From the NCBI RefSeq assembly GCF_013364155.1, contig NZ_CP054916.1, positions 806,001-870,000 on the forward strand: DNA of 64,000 bases, given 5' to 3'. This document shows positions 15,848-24,980 of the stretch, piece by piece. The first letter of the stretch is position 1, and each line of letters starts with the position of its first letter. Position numbers and translations under genes: made by a program. The stretch is from Streptomyces sp. NA02950. Lineage in GTDB: Bacteria; Actinomycetota; Actinomycetes; Streptomycetales; Streptomycetaceae. Below the pieces are notes generated by a model. That model made no database searches, had not been told where the DNA came from, and saw only the letters and a list, made by a program, of their open reading frames with translations.

Positions 15848-16951
15848 TCAGGCGCAGGGGTGCAGCCAGCCATGCGGATCGGTGTCCACGCCGGTCTGCC
15901 GCCGGAGCAGCGCCTCGCGCAGCCGCATGGAGACCGGTCCTGGCCGTCCGGCGGCGATCGTCCAGGTGGTGTCCGCGGTCTTGACCTGTCCGACCGGGGT
16001 GATGACGGCCGCGATGCCGCAGGCGAAGACCTCGCTGATGGAGCCGTCGGCGCAGCCGGTCCGCCACTCCTCGACGCTGATCCTGGTCTCGCGGGTGGTG
16101 TAGCCCAGTTCACGGGCGAGGGACAGGAGGGAGTCGCGGGTGACACCGGCGAGCAGGGTGTCGGTCAGTCGCGGGGTGACGATGGTGGCGTCGGATCCGG
16201 TGCCGTACACGAAGCAGAGGTTCATCACGCCCACTTCCTCGATCCACCGGCGCTCCAGTGCGTCGAGCCAGACCACCTGGTCGCAGCCCTGCTCCGCCGC
16301 CTCGGCCTGGGCGATGAGCGAAGCGGCGTAGTTTCCGGCGCATTTGGCGGCGCCGGTGCCACCGGGGGCGGCGCGGACGTAACTCTGGGACACCCACACG
16401 GAGACCGGCTCGACCCCACCGGGGAAGTAAGCACCGGCGGGGGTGGCGATGACCACGAAGAGGTAGCGGGCGGCGGGCCGGACACCCAGGGAGTTCTCCG
16501 AGGCGATCATGAACGGCCGCAGATACAGGGTGTGTTCGGGCTCCTGGGGGACCCATGCCGCGTCCTCGTGGACCAGCAGTTCGCATGCCTCGACGAAGGT
16601 GTCCACCGGCAGTTCGGGCATGGCCAGCCTGCGGGCGCTGTGCTGGAAGCGGCGGGCGTTGGCCTCGGGGCGGAACAGGGCCGTGGTCTTGTCCGGCTGG
16701 GCGTACGCCTTGAGCCCTTCGAAGATCGCCTGGCCGTAGTGCAGGGTCATGTTCGACGGGTCCATCGGGATCGGCGCGTACGGTTCCAGCCGGGCGTTGT
16801 GCCAGCCGCGGTCCACGGTCCAGGCGATGGTCACCATGTGGTCGGTGAAGTGGCGGCCGAAACCGGGCGCGGCCAGGATCGCGTCCCGCTCCGCGGCGGG
16901 GCGGGGTGAGGGGTGGGGGTGCCGCTCGAAGGTGAGGTGAGGTGGTGTCAC
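15848..16951 (-). CDS. ilvE: Branched-chain amino acid aminotransferase
   Basis: The 367-residue fold-type IV PLP enzyme interconverts Leu/Ile/Val and their 2-oxo acids with 2-oxoglutarate/Glu. Landmarks are 'LHYGQAIFEGLKAY' near residue 72, 'YLRPFMIASENSLGVRP' near 145, the PLP Lys in 'GGTGAAKCAGNYAASL' near 203, and 'EEVGVMNLCFVYG' near 245. It is last in a same-strand series after the oxidoreductase and acyl-CoA dehydrogenase genes (59-base gap). That order suggests use in branched-chain degradation here, although it could also serve biosynthesis. Confidence 0.92.
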   Translation of the reverse strand: MTPPHLTFERHPHPSPRPAAERDAILAAPGFGRHFTDHMVTIAWTVDRGWHNARLEPYAPIPMDPSNMTLHYGQAIFEGLKAYAQPDKTTALFRPEANARRFQHSARRLAMPELPVDTFVEACELLVHEDAAWVPQEPEHTLYLRPFMIASENSLGVRPAARYLFVVIATPAGAYFPGGVEPVSVWVSQSYVRAAPGGTGAAKCAGNYAASLIAQAEAAEQGCDQVVWLDALERRWIEEVGVMNLCFVYGTGSDATIVTPRLTDTLLAGVTRDSLLSLARELGYTTRETRISVEEWRTGCADGSISEVFACGIAAVITPVGQVKTADTTWTIAAGRPGPVSMRLREALLRRQTGVDTDPHGWLHPCA

Positions 16952-17010
16952 GCTTCGTCCTCGTCAGCGCTCGGGCCTGTCACCAGGCGGGGGGTGGGGG
17001 TTCAGCGGGT

Positions 17011-18150
<1,140 letters not shown>

Positions 18151-18177
18151 GGCGGCTCCTGGACTGGTGCTGGCGGA

Positions 18178-21100
18178 TCAGGCGGAAACGGCCGTGGGGG
18201 CACTGAGTTCGGCGAGTGCGCCGCGCGCCCGGTCGCGGAACTCCGCGATACGGGCCAGCTTGATGTCCTCGTAGCCACGGATGCCCTCGGCGAGCCGCAC
18301 CAGCTCCTCCACCTCATCGGTGTTCTCCGGAGTCAGATGGGTCAGTGCGGTCCGGACCAGGTTCCGGTACTCCTCGATCAGGGCGCGCTCCTCGCGGCGG
18401 AGCCGCGCGTAGCCGAAGATGTCCAGCCGGGTGCCGCGCAGCCCCCGCAGGGCGTACAGGGTGCGGAACACGGCGGGGGCGGAGCGCCGCAGCCGCATCT
18501 TGCGCTTCATGCCCATGGCGCGCAGCAGGGGCGGGTGGAGCATGACGGAGACCGAGGCGCCCGGGCCGAACTCCTCGGTGACCCTGGCGCGTTCGACGGT
18601 GTCCAGATGCAGCCGGGCCACGTCGTACTCGTCCTTGTAGGCCATGAGCTTGTACAGGCCCTGGGCGTAGGCCAGCGCGACGCGCTCCCCGTTCTCCTCG
18701 CCCGCACGCTCCCGGGCGAGGGTGGCCACCTCCCGTACGTCGGTGCTGTACTGCCGGGCGTACGCCTCGTTCTGATAGGCGATCAGGTCGGCGCCGCGCA
18801 GCGCGACCGTGTCCTGGAGCCTGCCACCCGCGGCCACGGCGGTGGCGAGGGTGCGGGCGACGGGGGTGATGTGCACGACGGGCCGCTCGGGGGTGGTGGT
18901 GGCGCGCCGGACGGCCTCGGGGTCGATGACGGCGGCGCGTCCCCAGGCGAAGGCCGCCAGATTGGTGTCCACGGCGGCGCCGTTGAGCCGGATGGCGTCC
19001 TCGATGGCGCGCGCGGACAGCGGCAGACAGCCGCTCTGGAAGGCGGCTCCGATCAGCAGGGTGTTGGTCGGCATGTGGTCGCCGAAGACCGCCTCGGCCA
19101 GGCCCTGGGCGTCGAGGTGGACGTTGGCCTCGGGGCGGGTGGCGGAGGCGATGCGCTCGAGCGAGTCGTCCGGGGAGCCGGGGGCCACAACGCGGTTGGT
19201 CACCATGGCGGCGGTGGGCACGAGGGCGGTGTTGACGATCGCGATGGTGTGTCCGGGGCGGGCGACCCGCAGATTGCTGTCGGCGGCGACGCCGAGCAGG
19301 TCGAAGCCGAGCAGGACGTCGGCGGTGGCGCGAGAGGCGCGCAGCGCGCCGGTCACCGGTGCGGTGGAGATCCGTACGTCGCTGACGACGGGCCCGCCCT
19401 TCTGGGCCAGTCCGGTCTGGTCGAGCCCGGCGGCGTAGCGGCCGTCGAGGTGGGCGGCCATCTGGAGGATCTGGGAGACGGTCACCACGCCGGTGCCGCC
19501 GATGCCGGGCATCCGCACCAGGGTGCTGTCCCCGGTGATCGCGGGGACGGGGTCGGTCAGCTCCACCGGCAGCGGCGGTACGGTGCGCCGCCCGGTGGCC
19601 CGTTCGGTGGCCCCGGCCTTGGGCTCGACCAGGAGGAAGGACGGACAGTCACCCTTCAGACAGCTGAAGTCGGAGTTGCAGGACGCCTGGTGGATACGGG
19701 TCTTGCGGCCGAACTCGGTCTCCACGGGGTGCACCGACAGACAGGTCGACACATCGCCGCAGTCACCGCAGCCCTCGCAGACCCGCTCGTTGATGACCAC
19801 CTTCTCGGCGGGGGTGGGCAGTTGGCCGCGCTTGCGGAGCCTGCGCTCCTCGGCCGCGCACCGGTCGTCGTGGATGAGGACCGTGACGCCTTCGGTGGCG
19901 GCGAGGGCCTTCTCGGCCTCGGGCAGGTCGTCGCGGTGGCGCACGGTGGCGATCGGGTCCAGGCGTATGCCGCGGTAGTCCTCGGGCTGTGCGGTGGTCA
20001 CGACGACCTTGCGCACCCCTTCGAGGGCGAGCCAGCGGGTCAGGGCGGGTACGTCCAGGCGGCCTTCGGCGCGCTGCCCGCCGGTCATCGCCACGGCGTC
20101 GTTGTACAGCAGCTTGTAGGTCATGGTGACGCCCGCGGCCACCGCGGCCCGGACGGCGAGGGATCCGGAGTGGTGGAAGGTGCCGTCGCCGAGGTTCTGG
20201 ACGAAGTGGCGGTCGTCGGTGAAGGGGGCCAGTCCGATCCACTGGGCGCCTTCGCCGCCCATCTGGGTCAGACCGATCTGGTGGCCGCGGTTGGTGCCGT
20301 CCAGGGCGATCATCACGTGGCAGCCGATGCCCACACCGACGAGGGTGTCGCTGTCGGTCCGGGTCGAGGTGGAGTGCGGGCAGCCGGAACAGAAGTACGG
20401 GGTGCGGGCCGAGACGGTCGGCAGGGCGATCCGGGCGGGGGCCTTGGGGGCGAGGGAGGCCAGGTGGGCGGCGGCGGTGTGCGGCAGCCGCTCGGTCCCG
20501 ATCCGGTCGGCCAGGGCCCGGGCGATGTCCTCGGCCTCCAGGGTGCCGCGCGCGGTGAGCAGCGGGCGGCCGTCCTCCCGGTGGCGGCCCACCACGACCG
20601 GGGCGTCCTTGGTGCCGTAGAGGGCCTCCTTCAGATGTCCTTCGAGGAAGGGCACCTTGTCCTCGACGACGAGGACCTCGTCGAGGTCACCGGTCATGGC
20701 GACCAGGTCCTCGGCACACAGCGGGTACGGCATCGCCAGCCGGATCAGCCGGAGTCCGAGCGTCTCCATGGCGGCCTCGTCGATACCGAGGTCGGCCAGG
20801 GCACGCTGCACCACGGCGTAGGAGGTGCCGGAGGCCACCACGCCGAGGGTGGCGCGGGGGGCGCTGTAGGTGATCCGGTTCAGACCGGTCTCGCGGGCGT
20901 AGGCGCGGGCGAGGTTCAGCCGGCGGGTGAGCATGTCGTGTTCGGCGTCCAGGGACGCGGGGCCGACGAGGGTGGGGAGGGTGCCGCGCGGGGTACGGCG
21001 CGGGGCGGGGATCTCCGGCAGGAGGGTGTCGAGGTCGACGGTGGCCGAGGCGTCCGCGATATCGGCGACGATCTTCAGCCCGGTCCACAGCCCGGTGGCG

Positions 21101-21678
21101 CGGGACAGGGCCACCGCGTGCAGCCCGAACTCGATGATCTCGGCGACGGAGCCGGGGGCGAGCAGTGGCATGGCCAGACTCTGGCACATCGGCTCGCAGG
21201 AGCTGGGCACGGTGGACGACTTGCTGGCAGGGTCGTCGCCGATCCAGGCCACGGCGCCGCCGAGCGGGGCCGTACCGGCCAGCGTGGCGTGGCGGATGGC
21301 GTCGGCCGCCCGGTCCAGACCGGGGTTCTTGCCGTACCAGAATCCGGTGACACCGTCGTGGCGGCTTCCGGGGACCTGGTCCAGCAGCTGGGTGCCCGCC
21401 ACCGCCGTCGCGGCCAGCTCCTCGTTCAGGCCCGCCTGGAACACCACACCGGCGGGGTCGAGGAAGCGGTGAGCGCGGCCCATCTCCAGGTCGACGCCAC
21501 CGAGCGGCGAACCCTGGTAGCCACTGACGAACGCGCGGGTGTTCAGTCCGCGCTCCTCGTCGAGGCGGCGCTGTTCCAGCGTCAGCCGGACCAGTGCCTG
21601 AATGCCCGAGATCAGCACCCGGCCACCGCGGGCCGTGTACTTGTCGTGCAGCGATACCGCGGCGGGGACGGTGCTCAC
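18178..21678 (-). CDS. Indolepyruvate/2-oxoacid:ferredoxin oxidoreductase, fused alpha-beta form
   Basis: This 1166-residue protein joins all functional parts of the IorAB-type enzyme. The N-terminal pyrimidine-binding region includes 'ISGIQALVRLTLEQRR' and 'FVSGYQGSPLGGVDLEM'. The TPP region is near residues 430-560 ('YFCSGCPHSTSTR', 'GEGAQWIGLAPF', 'NDAVAMTGGQRAEGRL'). A ferredoxin-like Cys block is near 630-680 ('ERVCEGCGDCGDVSTCLSVH', 'CNSDFSCLKGDCPSF'). The gamma-type domain 'MPGIGGTGVVTVSQILQMAA' and a C-terminal helical domain complete it. It oxidatively decarboxylates 2-oxo acids to acyl-CoA, reducing ferredoxin. Neighbouring BCAT and acyl-CoA dehydrogenase suggest branched-chain or aromatic 2-oxo acids. 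Confidence 0.93.
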   Translation of the reverse strand: MSTVPAAVSLHDKYTARGGRVLISGIQALVRLTLEQRRLDEERGLNTRAFVSGYQGSPLGGVDLEMGRAHRFLDPAGVVFQAGLNEELAATAVAGTQLLDQVPGSRHDGVTGFWYGKNPGLDRAADAIRHATLAGTAPLGGAVAWIGDDPASKSSTVPSSCEPMCQSLAMPLLAPGSVAEIIEFGLHAVALSRATGLWTGLKIVADIADASATVDLDTLLPEIPAPRRTPRGTLPTLVGPASLDAEHDMLTRRLNLARAYARETGLNRITYSAPRATLGVVASGTSYAVVQRALADLGIDEAAMETLGLRLIRLAMPYPLCAEDLVAMTGDLDEVLVVEDKVPFLEGHLKEALYGTKDAPVVVGRHREDGRPLLTARGTLEAEDIARALADRIGTERLPHTAAAHLASLAPKAPARIALPTVSARTPYFCSGCPHSTSTRTDSDTLVGVGIGCHVMIALDGTNRGHQIGLTQMGGEGAQWIGLAPFTDDRHFVQNLGDGTFHHSGSLAVRAAVAAGVTMTYKLLYNDAVAMTGGQRAEGRLDVPALTRWLALEGVRKVVVTTAQPEDYRGIRLDPIATVRHRDDLPEAEKALAATEGVTVLIHDDRCAAEERRLRKRGQLPTPAEKVVINERVCEGCGDCGDVSTCLSVHPVETEFGRKTRIHQASCNSDFSCLKGDCPSFLLVEPKAGATERATGRRTVPPLPVELTDPVPAITGDSTLVRMPGIGGTGVVTVSQILQMAAHLDGRYAAGLDQTGLAQKGGPVVSDVRISTAPVTGALRASRATADVLLGFDLLGVAADSNLRVARPGHTIAIVNTALVPTAAMVTNRVVAPGSPDDSLERIASATRPEANVHLDAQGLAEAVFGDHMPTNTLLIGAAFQSGCLPLSARAIEDAIRLNGAAVDTNLAAFAWGRAAVIDPEAVRRATTTPERPVVHITPVARTLATAVAAGGRLQDTVALRGADLIAYQNEAYARQYSTDVREVATLARERAGEENGERVALAYAQGLYKLMAYKDEYDVARLHLDTVERARVTEEFGPGASVSVMLHPPLLRAMGMKRKMRLRRSAPAVFRTLYALRGLRGTRLDIFGYARLRREERALIEEYRNLVRTALTHLTPENTDEVEELVRLAEGIRGYEDIKLARIAEFRDRARGALAELSAPTAVSA

Positions 21679-21799
21679 CCGGGCCTCCTCGTCGTCGTGG
21701 GGTTCGAGTGTTCAGGACAGCAACACCTGGCCAGGGGCACAAGAAGGTTGCGAGAGATTGGGCGAGAGACGCAAACGATTCCTCGAACAGGGCACCCCG

Positions 21800-21807
21800 A
21801 GTATAAT
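21800..21807. promoter_or_regulatory. Overlapping divergent -10 elements before the Lrp and oxidoreductase genes
   Basis: A rare AT-rich island (about 21800-21820) contains TATAAT at 21802-21807 on the plus strand and TATACT on the minus strand (21805-21800). The overlap would make transcription of the regulator and of the catabolic genes mutually dependent. No convincing -35 was found for either. Confidence 0.45.
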
Positions 21808-21843
21808 TTATTGCATCCAACAGGGGCCGGAGAGGGTGTGCCG

Positions 21844-22284
21844 ATGACCGAGATAGACCAGGTGGACCGCCAACTGCTGCGCATGCTCCGGGAGGACGGC
21901 CGCCGTACGTTCTCCGAAATGGCGCCCGCGGTGGGGCTGTCGGTGGCCGCGGTCAAGCGGCGGGTGGACCGGCTGCGGGAGAGCGGGGTGGTCACCGGGT
22001 TCACCGTGCAGATCGACCACACCAAGCTGGGCTGGGGCATCGAGGCGTTCGTGGAGCTGTCGTACACGGGCACCACACCGGTCGGGGAGATCGTCCGCAC
22101 CGCGTACGAGGTTCCCGAGGTGCAGGCGGTGTTCACCATCGCCGGTGACCCGGACGCGCTGGTGCATGTGCGCGTACGGGACATCGAGCACCTTCAGCAG
22201 ATCATCGACGGTCTGCGCCGTGCCGGGCAGGTCACCGGCACCAAGACGCTGATGGTGCTGGGTTCCTGGACGCGCAACGCCTGA
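21844..22284 (+). CDS. Lrp/AsnC-family regulator, divergent from the oxo-acid catabolic genes
   Basis: The 146-residue protein has an N-terminal helix-turn-helix ('VDRQLLRMLREDGRRTFSEM', then 'VGLSVAAVKRRVDRLRESGV') and a C-terminal RAM ligand-binding domain ('AFVELSYTGTTPVGEIV', 'AVFTIAGDPDALVHVRV'). Lrp-type proteins sense amino acids and often control divergent catabolic genes, so the oxidoreductase/ACAD/ilvE group is the obvious target. The ATG follows GGAGAGGG with suitable spacing. Confidence 0.93.
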   Translation: MTEIDQVDRQLLRMLREDGRRTFSEMAPAVGLSVAAVKRRVDRLRESGVVTGFTVQIDHTKLGWGIEAFVELSYTGTTPVGEIVRTAYEVPEVQAVFTIAGDPDALVHVRVRDIEHLQQIIDGLRRAGQVTGTKTLMVLGSWTRNA

Positions 22285-22346
22285 GCGCGCTGCCGGGTGC
22301 GGCTGCCGAGGGTGCCGGAGGGCGGGGGCCGCTGGACGGTAGGTGC

Positions 22347-22997
22347 TCAGTCCGGGCGGCCGGTGGCCGCCACCGTCACACCGAGACCGACCATCGCGAA
22401 GCCACCCGCTCCCCCGATCATCGACAGCCGTCGCTCGGAGCGGCCGAACCAGGTGCGGGCCGCCGACGCCGTCAGCCCCCAGAGGGTGTCCGTGACCAGG
22501 CCGATGCCGATCGGCACCAGGCCGAGGATCATCATCTGGGTGGGCAGCGCACCGGCCGAGTGGTCCACGAACTGCGGGAGGGTGGCGGCGAAGAAGACGA
22601 TGCCCTTGGGGTTGGTGACGCCCACCATGAAGCCGTCGGCGACCGTACGCAGATCGCCGTGTACGGGCCGGTCGGAGCGGGCGGCGGCGTCGACCGTGAC
22701 CAGCTTCATGTCCGTGCGGTGCCGGAACGCCTGCACCCCGAGGTAGATCAGATAGGCCGCACCGGCCAGCTTCACGGCCATGAAGACGGCCGCGGACCGT
22801 TCGACCAGCGAGCCGAGGCCGAACGCGACGGCGACGACGAGGACGTAGGAGCCGAGCGTGTTCCCCAGGACGGTCGCCATGACGGTGCGGCGGCCGTGGG
22901 CCAGCGCCCTGCCGATCATGAAGAGCACACTGGGGCCCGGGATCACGATCACCAGCAGTGACATCGCGGCGAACTCGAGCAACCGGTCGGTGAACAT
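22347..22997 (-). CDS. LysE/RhtB-family amino acid exporter
   Basis: The 216-residue protein has about six membrane segments. Family motifs are visible: 'VIVIPGPSVLFMIGRALAHG' near residue 16, 'GNTLGSYVLVVAVAFGLG' near 45, and 'GFMVGVTNPKGIVFFAATLP' near 122. It would export amino acids or homoserine-lactone-like compounds. I chose ATG 22997, since GGAGGTGAGGG lies just upstream; an in-frame GTG at 23009 overlaps that site and is less likely. Confidence 0.92.
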   Translation of the reverse strand: MFTDRLLEFAAMSLLVIVIPGPSVLFMIGRALAHGRRTVMATVLGNTLGSYVLVVAVAFGLGSLVERSAAVFMAVKLAGAAYLIYLGVQAFRHRTDMKLVTVDAAARSDRPVHGDLRTVADGFMVGVTNPKGIVFFAATLPQFVDHSAGALPTQMMILGLVPIGIGLVTDTLWGLTASAARTWFGRSERRLSMIGGAGGFAMVGLGVTVAATGRPD

Positions 22998-23098
22998 ATC
23001 GGCCCTCACCTCCACGCCGCGGTACGCGCCACGTCTCCTGGGAGGAGGATCATATCGGTGGCGACGATGTAAGCGAACGGCCTTCCCCGCCCGCCCGT

Positions 23099-23395
23099 TC
23101 ACCCGTCGCCTCGGCCCAGTGGGATGTCCTTCTGCCGCAGCGCCTCGATGGCCGGGCCGTACCTCCGGGTCTTGATCCGACCGAGGGTGGGCCCGGCTTT
23201 GGCGGCGAGGGGACCAGCGATGTCGATGGCGGCCTCGCGGACACCCTGTTCGTCCGCCGTGCGGTCGACGATCGCGGCGGCGAGCGCGTCGTCCGGCAGT
23301 GCCCCGACCGACGCGAGCCAGTCGGGGTGGAAGCGGTTCTCGGTGTCCCCGAGGTCGAGGACGAACACCTCGTCCTGGCGCTCCAGCGTAGACAT
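23099..23395 (-). pseudogene. Enoyl-CoA hydratase with a large in-frame internal deletion
   Basis: This 98-codon frame is open and has a ribosome site (AAGGAG), but it joins the first strand of a crotonase ('DEVFVLDLGDTENRFHPDWLASVGA') directly to the C-terminal helices ('AAIVDRTADEQGVREAAIDIAG', 'AKAGPTLGRIKTRRYGPAIEAL'). Family members run 220-260 residues; roughly the middle 130-150, holding the oxyanion hole and catalytic residues, are absent. It cannot be an active hydratase. It may be a deletion remnant still translated, or a small protein that gained a new role. It lies downstream of a TetR gene on the same strand. Confidence 0.7.
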
Positions 23396-23504
23396 GACAG
23401 CTCCTTCGGGCAGAGATCAACCGGATGGGGAATGGCGGGGGGAAGGAACGGGGCACGGACACCGGGGAAGTGGGCGGGACGGGGCGCGCGGCGAGCCGCG
23501 TCGG

Positions 23505-24086
23505 TCACGGTCCCAGGGCGCGGCTCAGGAGATCGTGGATCTCCTCGGCCGCGGCCTCGAGCGGTGCGATGCTCTCCTCCGCCCGGCACATGATCACCGA
23601 GCCTTCGACGGCGGCGATGATGAAGGCGGCCAGCCGCCGGGCGCGTTCCGCGGGCAGTCCGTTCCGGATGAACAGCTCGGCGAGCGCGCCCTTCCAGCGG
23701 CCGAAGACCGCGGCCGCGGACCGGGCGAGCTGCGGTGCGTCCTGGTTGGTCTCCACCGCGACCGCCACGATGGGACACCCCGCCCGGAACTCGCTGTCGA
23801 GCAGCCGGTCGCGCCACAGGCCGAAGAAGGCGTCGATCGCCTCCAGGGGGTCATCGGCCTCGGCGGCCGCTTCGATCATCCCGGAGATCACATCCCCGGC
23901 GAACGCCACGGCCTCGTCGATGAGTTGCGCCCGCCCCCGCGGGAAGTGGTGGTACACCGAACCTCGGGGAGCGCCGCTGTGGGCCAGCACCCGGTCGATG
24001 CTGGTGGCGCTGGCGCCGTATTCCCGCAGCAGGGCGACAGCGCTGGCGATCATCCGCTCACGGGTCTTGGATCTGCGCGGACTCAT
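23505..24086 (-). CDS. TetR-family transcriptional regulator
   Basis: The 193-residue protein starts with 'MSPRRSKTRERMIASAVALL' and has a helix-turn-helix in 'ASATSIDRVLAHSGAPRGSV' followed by the family signature 'YHHFPRGRAQLIDEAV'. The C-terminal domain ('DSEFRAGCPIVAVAVETNQD') resembles YxaF/LmrA-type multidrug-responsive repressors. ATG 24086 is preferred because AAGGTGG precedes it; an in-frame ATG 14 codons upstream lacks such support. It may regulate itself and the downstream crotonase remnant and LysE gene. Confidence 0.92.
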   Translation of the reverse strand: MSPRRSKTRERMIASAVALLREYGASATSIDRVLAHSGAPRGSVYHHFPRGRAQLIDEAVAFAGDVISGMIEAAAEADDPLEAIDAFFGLWRDRLLDSEFRAGCPIVAVAVETNQDAPQLARSAAAVFGRWKGALAELFIRNGLPAERARRLAAFIIAAVEGSVIMCRAEESIAPLEAAAEEIHDLLSRALGP

Positions 24087-24136
24087 ACCCGGGGCACCAC
24101 CTTCCCGCTGCGGACGCCGGTCCGCCACACCAGCCC

Positions 24137-24148
24137 TACCAGTCGGTA
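24137..24148. promoter_or_regulatory. Candidate operator TACC-N4-GGTA upstream of the first TetR gene
   Basis: TACCAGTCGGTA lies about 50 bases upstream of the chosen start, next to an AT-rich patch (AACTATATGGGATGACAT) that could hold a promoter. Short inverted repeats of this form are common TetR targets. Half-sites are only four bases, so support is modest. Confidence 0.35.
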
Positions 24149-24220
24149 ACTATATGGGATGACATAGCCCATGGAAGGGCTTCGGCGGACTTCTCCCACC
24201 GGCTCCGGCGGGCCCCGTAC

Positions 24221-24886
24221 CTACGCGCGGGGGCTGAGCAGCGCCGTGAGCATGTCCCGCAGCCAGGGGCGCAGGGTGGCGAGGTCCGGATCGAGCAGCA
24301 GCCTGGTCGCCGCCCCGTCATGGATGGTGATGACCGCGCTGGTGAGGGCCTCGGGGTCACGCAGGGCGGGCGGCATGGCGGCCAGGTCCACCGCTCCCAC
24401 GACGACCGGTTGCAGGGTCTCGCGGATGGCGTCGCGGTGCCGGGTGAGGGCGGCCGCGGTCTCGGGGTTGCGGGCGGCGTGGAGCAGGAAGTCCGTGCGC
24501 ACCAGGACCCAGGTCCGGTCGATGAGCAGGGCGTTGCTGACCCGGTCCAGCAGGGACGGCAGCCCCTCGCCGGCGGTGGCCCCGGCCAGCGCGGCGTGCA
24601 CCTGGGTCATGGTGTCCGCGGCCTGCTGCTCGTAGAGGGCGAAGAACAGCTCGTCGAGGCTGTCGAAGTTGGAGTAGAAGGCACCCCGGGTGTATCCGGC
24701 CGCCTCGCAGATCTCCTCGATCCCCGCACGGCCGAAGCCGCGCTCGGCGAAGACCGAGAGCGCCGCGGCGAGCAGGCGCTCACGGGTTTCGGCGCGCCGC
24801 CGGGTGACGCGCGCGGGTGTGCCGTCCGCCCGGAGGCCGGTACGCAGCGCCCGGCGGTCGAGTGCGCTGTTACTGACGTCAGCCAT
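24221..24886 (-). CDS. TetR-family regulator, divergent from a membrane transport gene
   Basis: The 221-residue protein has a 30-residue basic leader, then the DNA-binding domain 'RRAETRERLLAAALSVFAER', 'GIEEICEAAGYTRGAFYSNF' and 'DSLDELFFALYEQQ'. The C-terminal ligand domain is helical with 'RTWVLVRTDFLLHAARNP'. It is divergently placed from the membrane-protein gene starting near 24981, and the space between holds matching inverted repeats, so it probably represses that gene and itself. Confidence 0.93.
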   Translation of the reverse strand: MADVSNSALDRRALRTGLRADGTPARVTRRRAETRERLLAAALSVFAERGFGRAGIEEICEAAGYTRGAFYSNFDSLDELFFALYEQQAADTMTQVHAALAGATAGEGLPSLLDRVSNALLIDRTWVLVRTDFLLHAARNPETAAALTRHRDAIRETLQPVVVGAVDLAAMPPALRDPEALTSAVITIHDGAATRLLLDPDLATLRPWLRDMLTALLSPRA

Positions 24887-24900
24887 GGGCCCATCCTAAC

Positions 24901-24940
24901 GTTCGATACATAGACACATCCGATACACTCATGTATCGAA
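24901..24940. promoter_or_regulatory. Compound TetR operator with three matching half-sites
   Basis: CGATACA occurs at 24904-24910 and 24921-24927, and its complement TGTATCG at 24932-24938. The inner pair forms CGATACA-N4-TGTATCG; the outer pair forms TTCGATACAT-N19-ATGTATCGAA (24902-24911, 24931-24940). It sits directly between the TetR start (24886) and the membrane gene, and the arrangement would let two dimers bind. Confidence 0.72.
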
Positions 24941-24980
24941 ACGGGGATGACCTTCGGACGCAGTGAGGAAGTGCAGTCGA

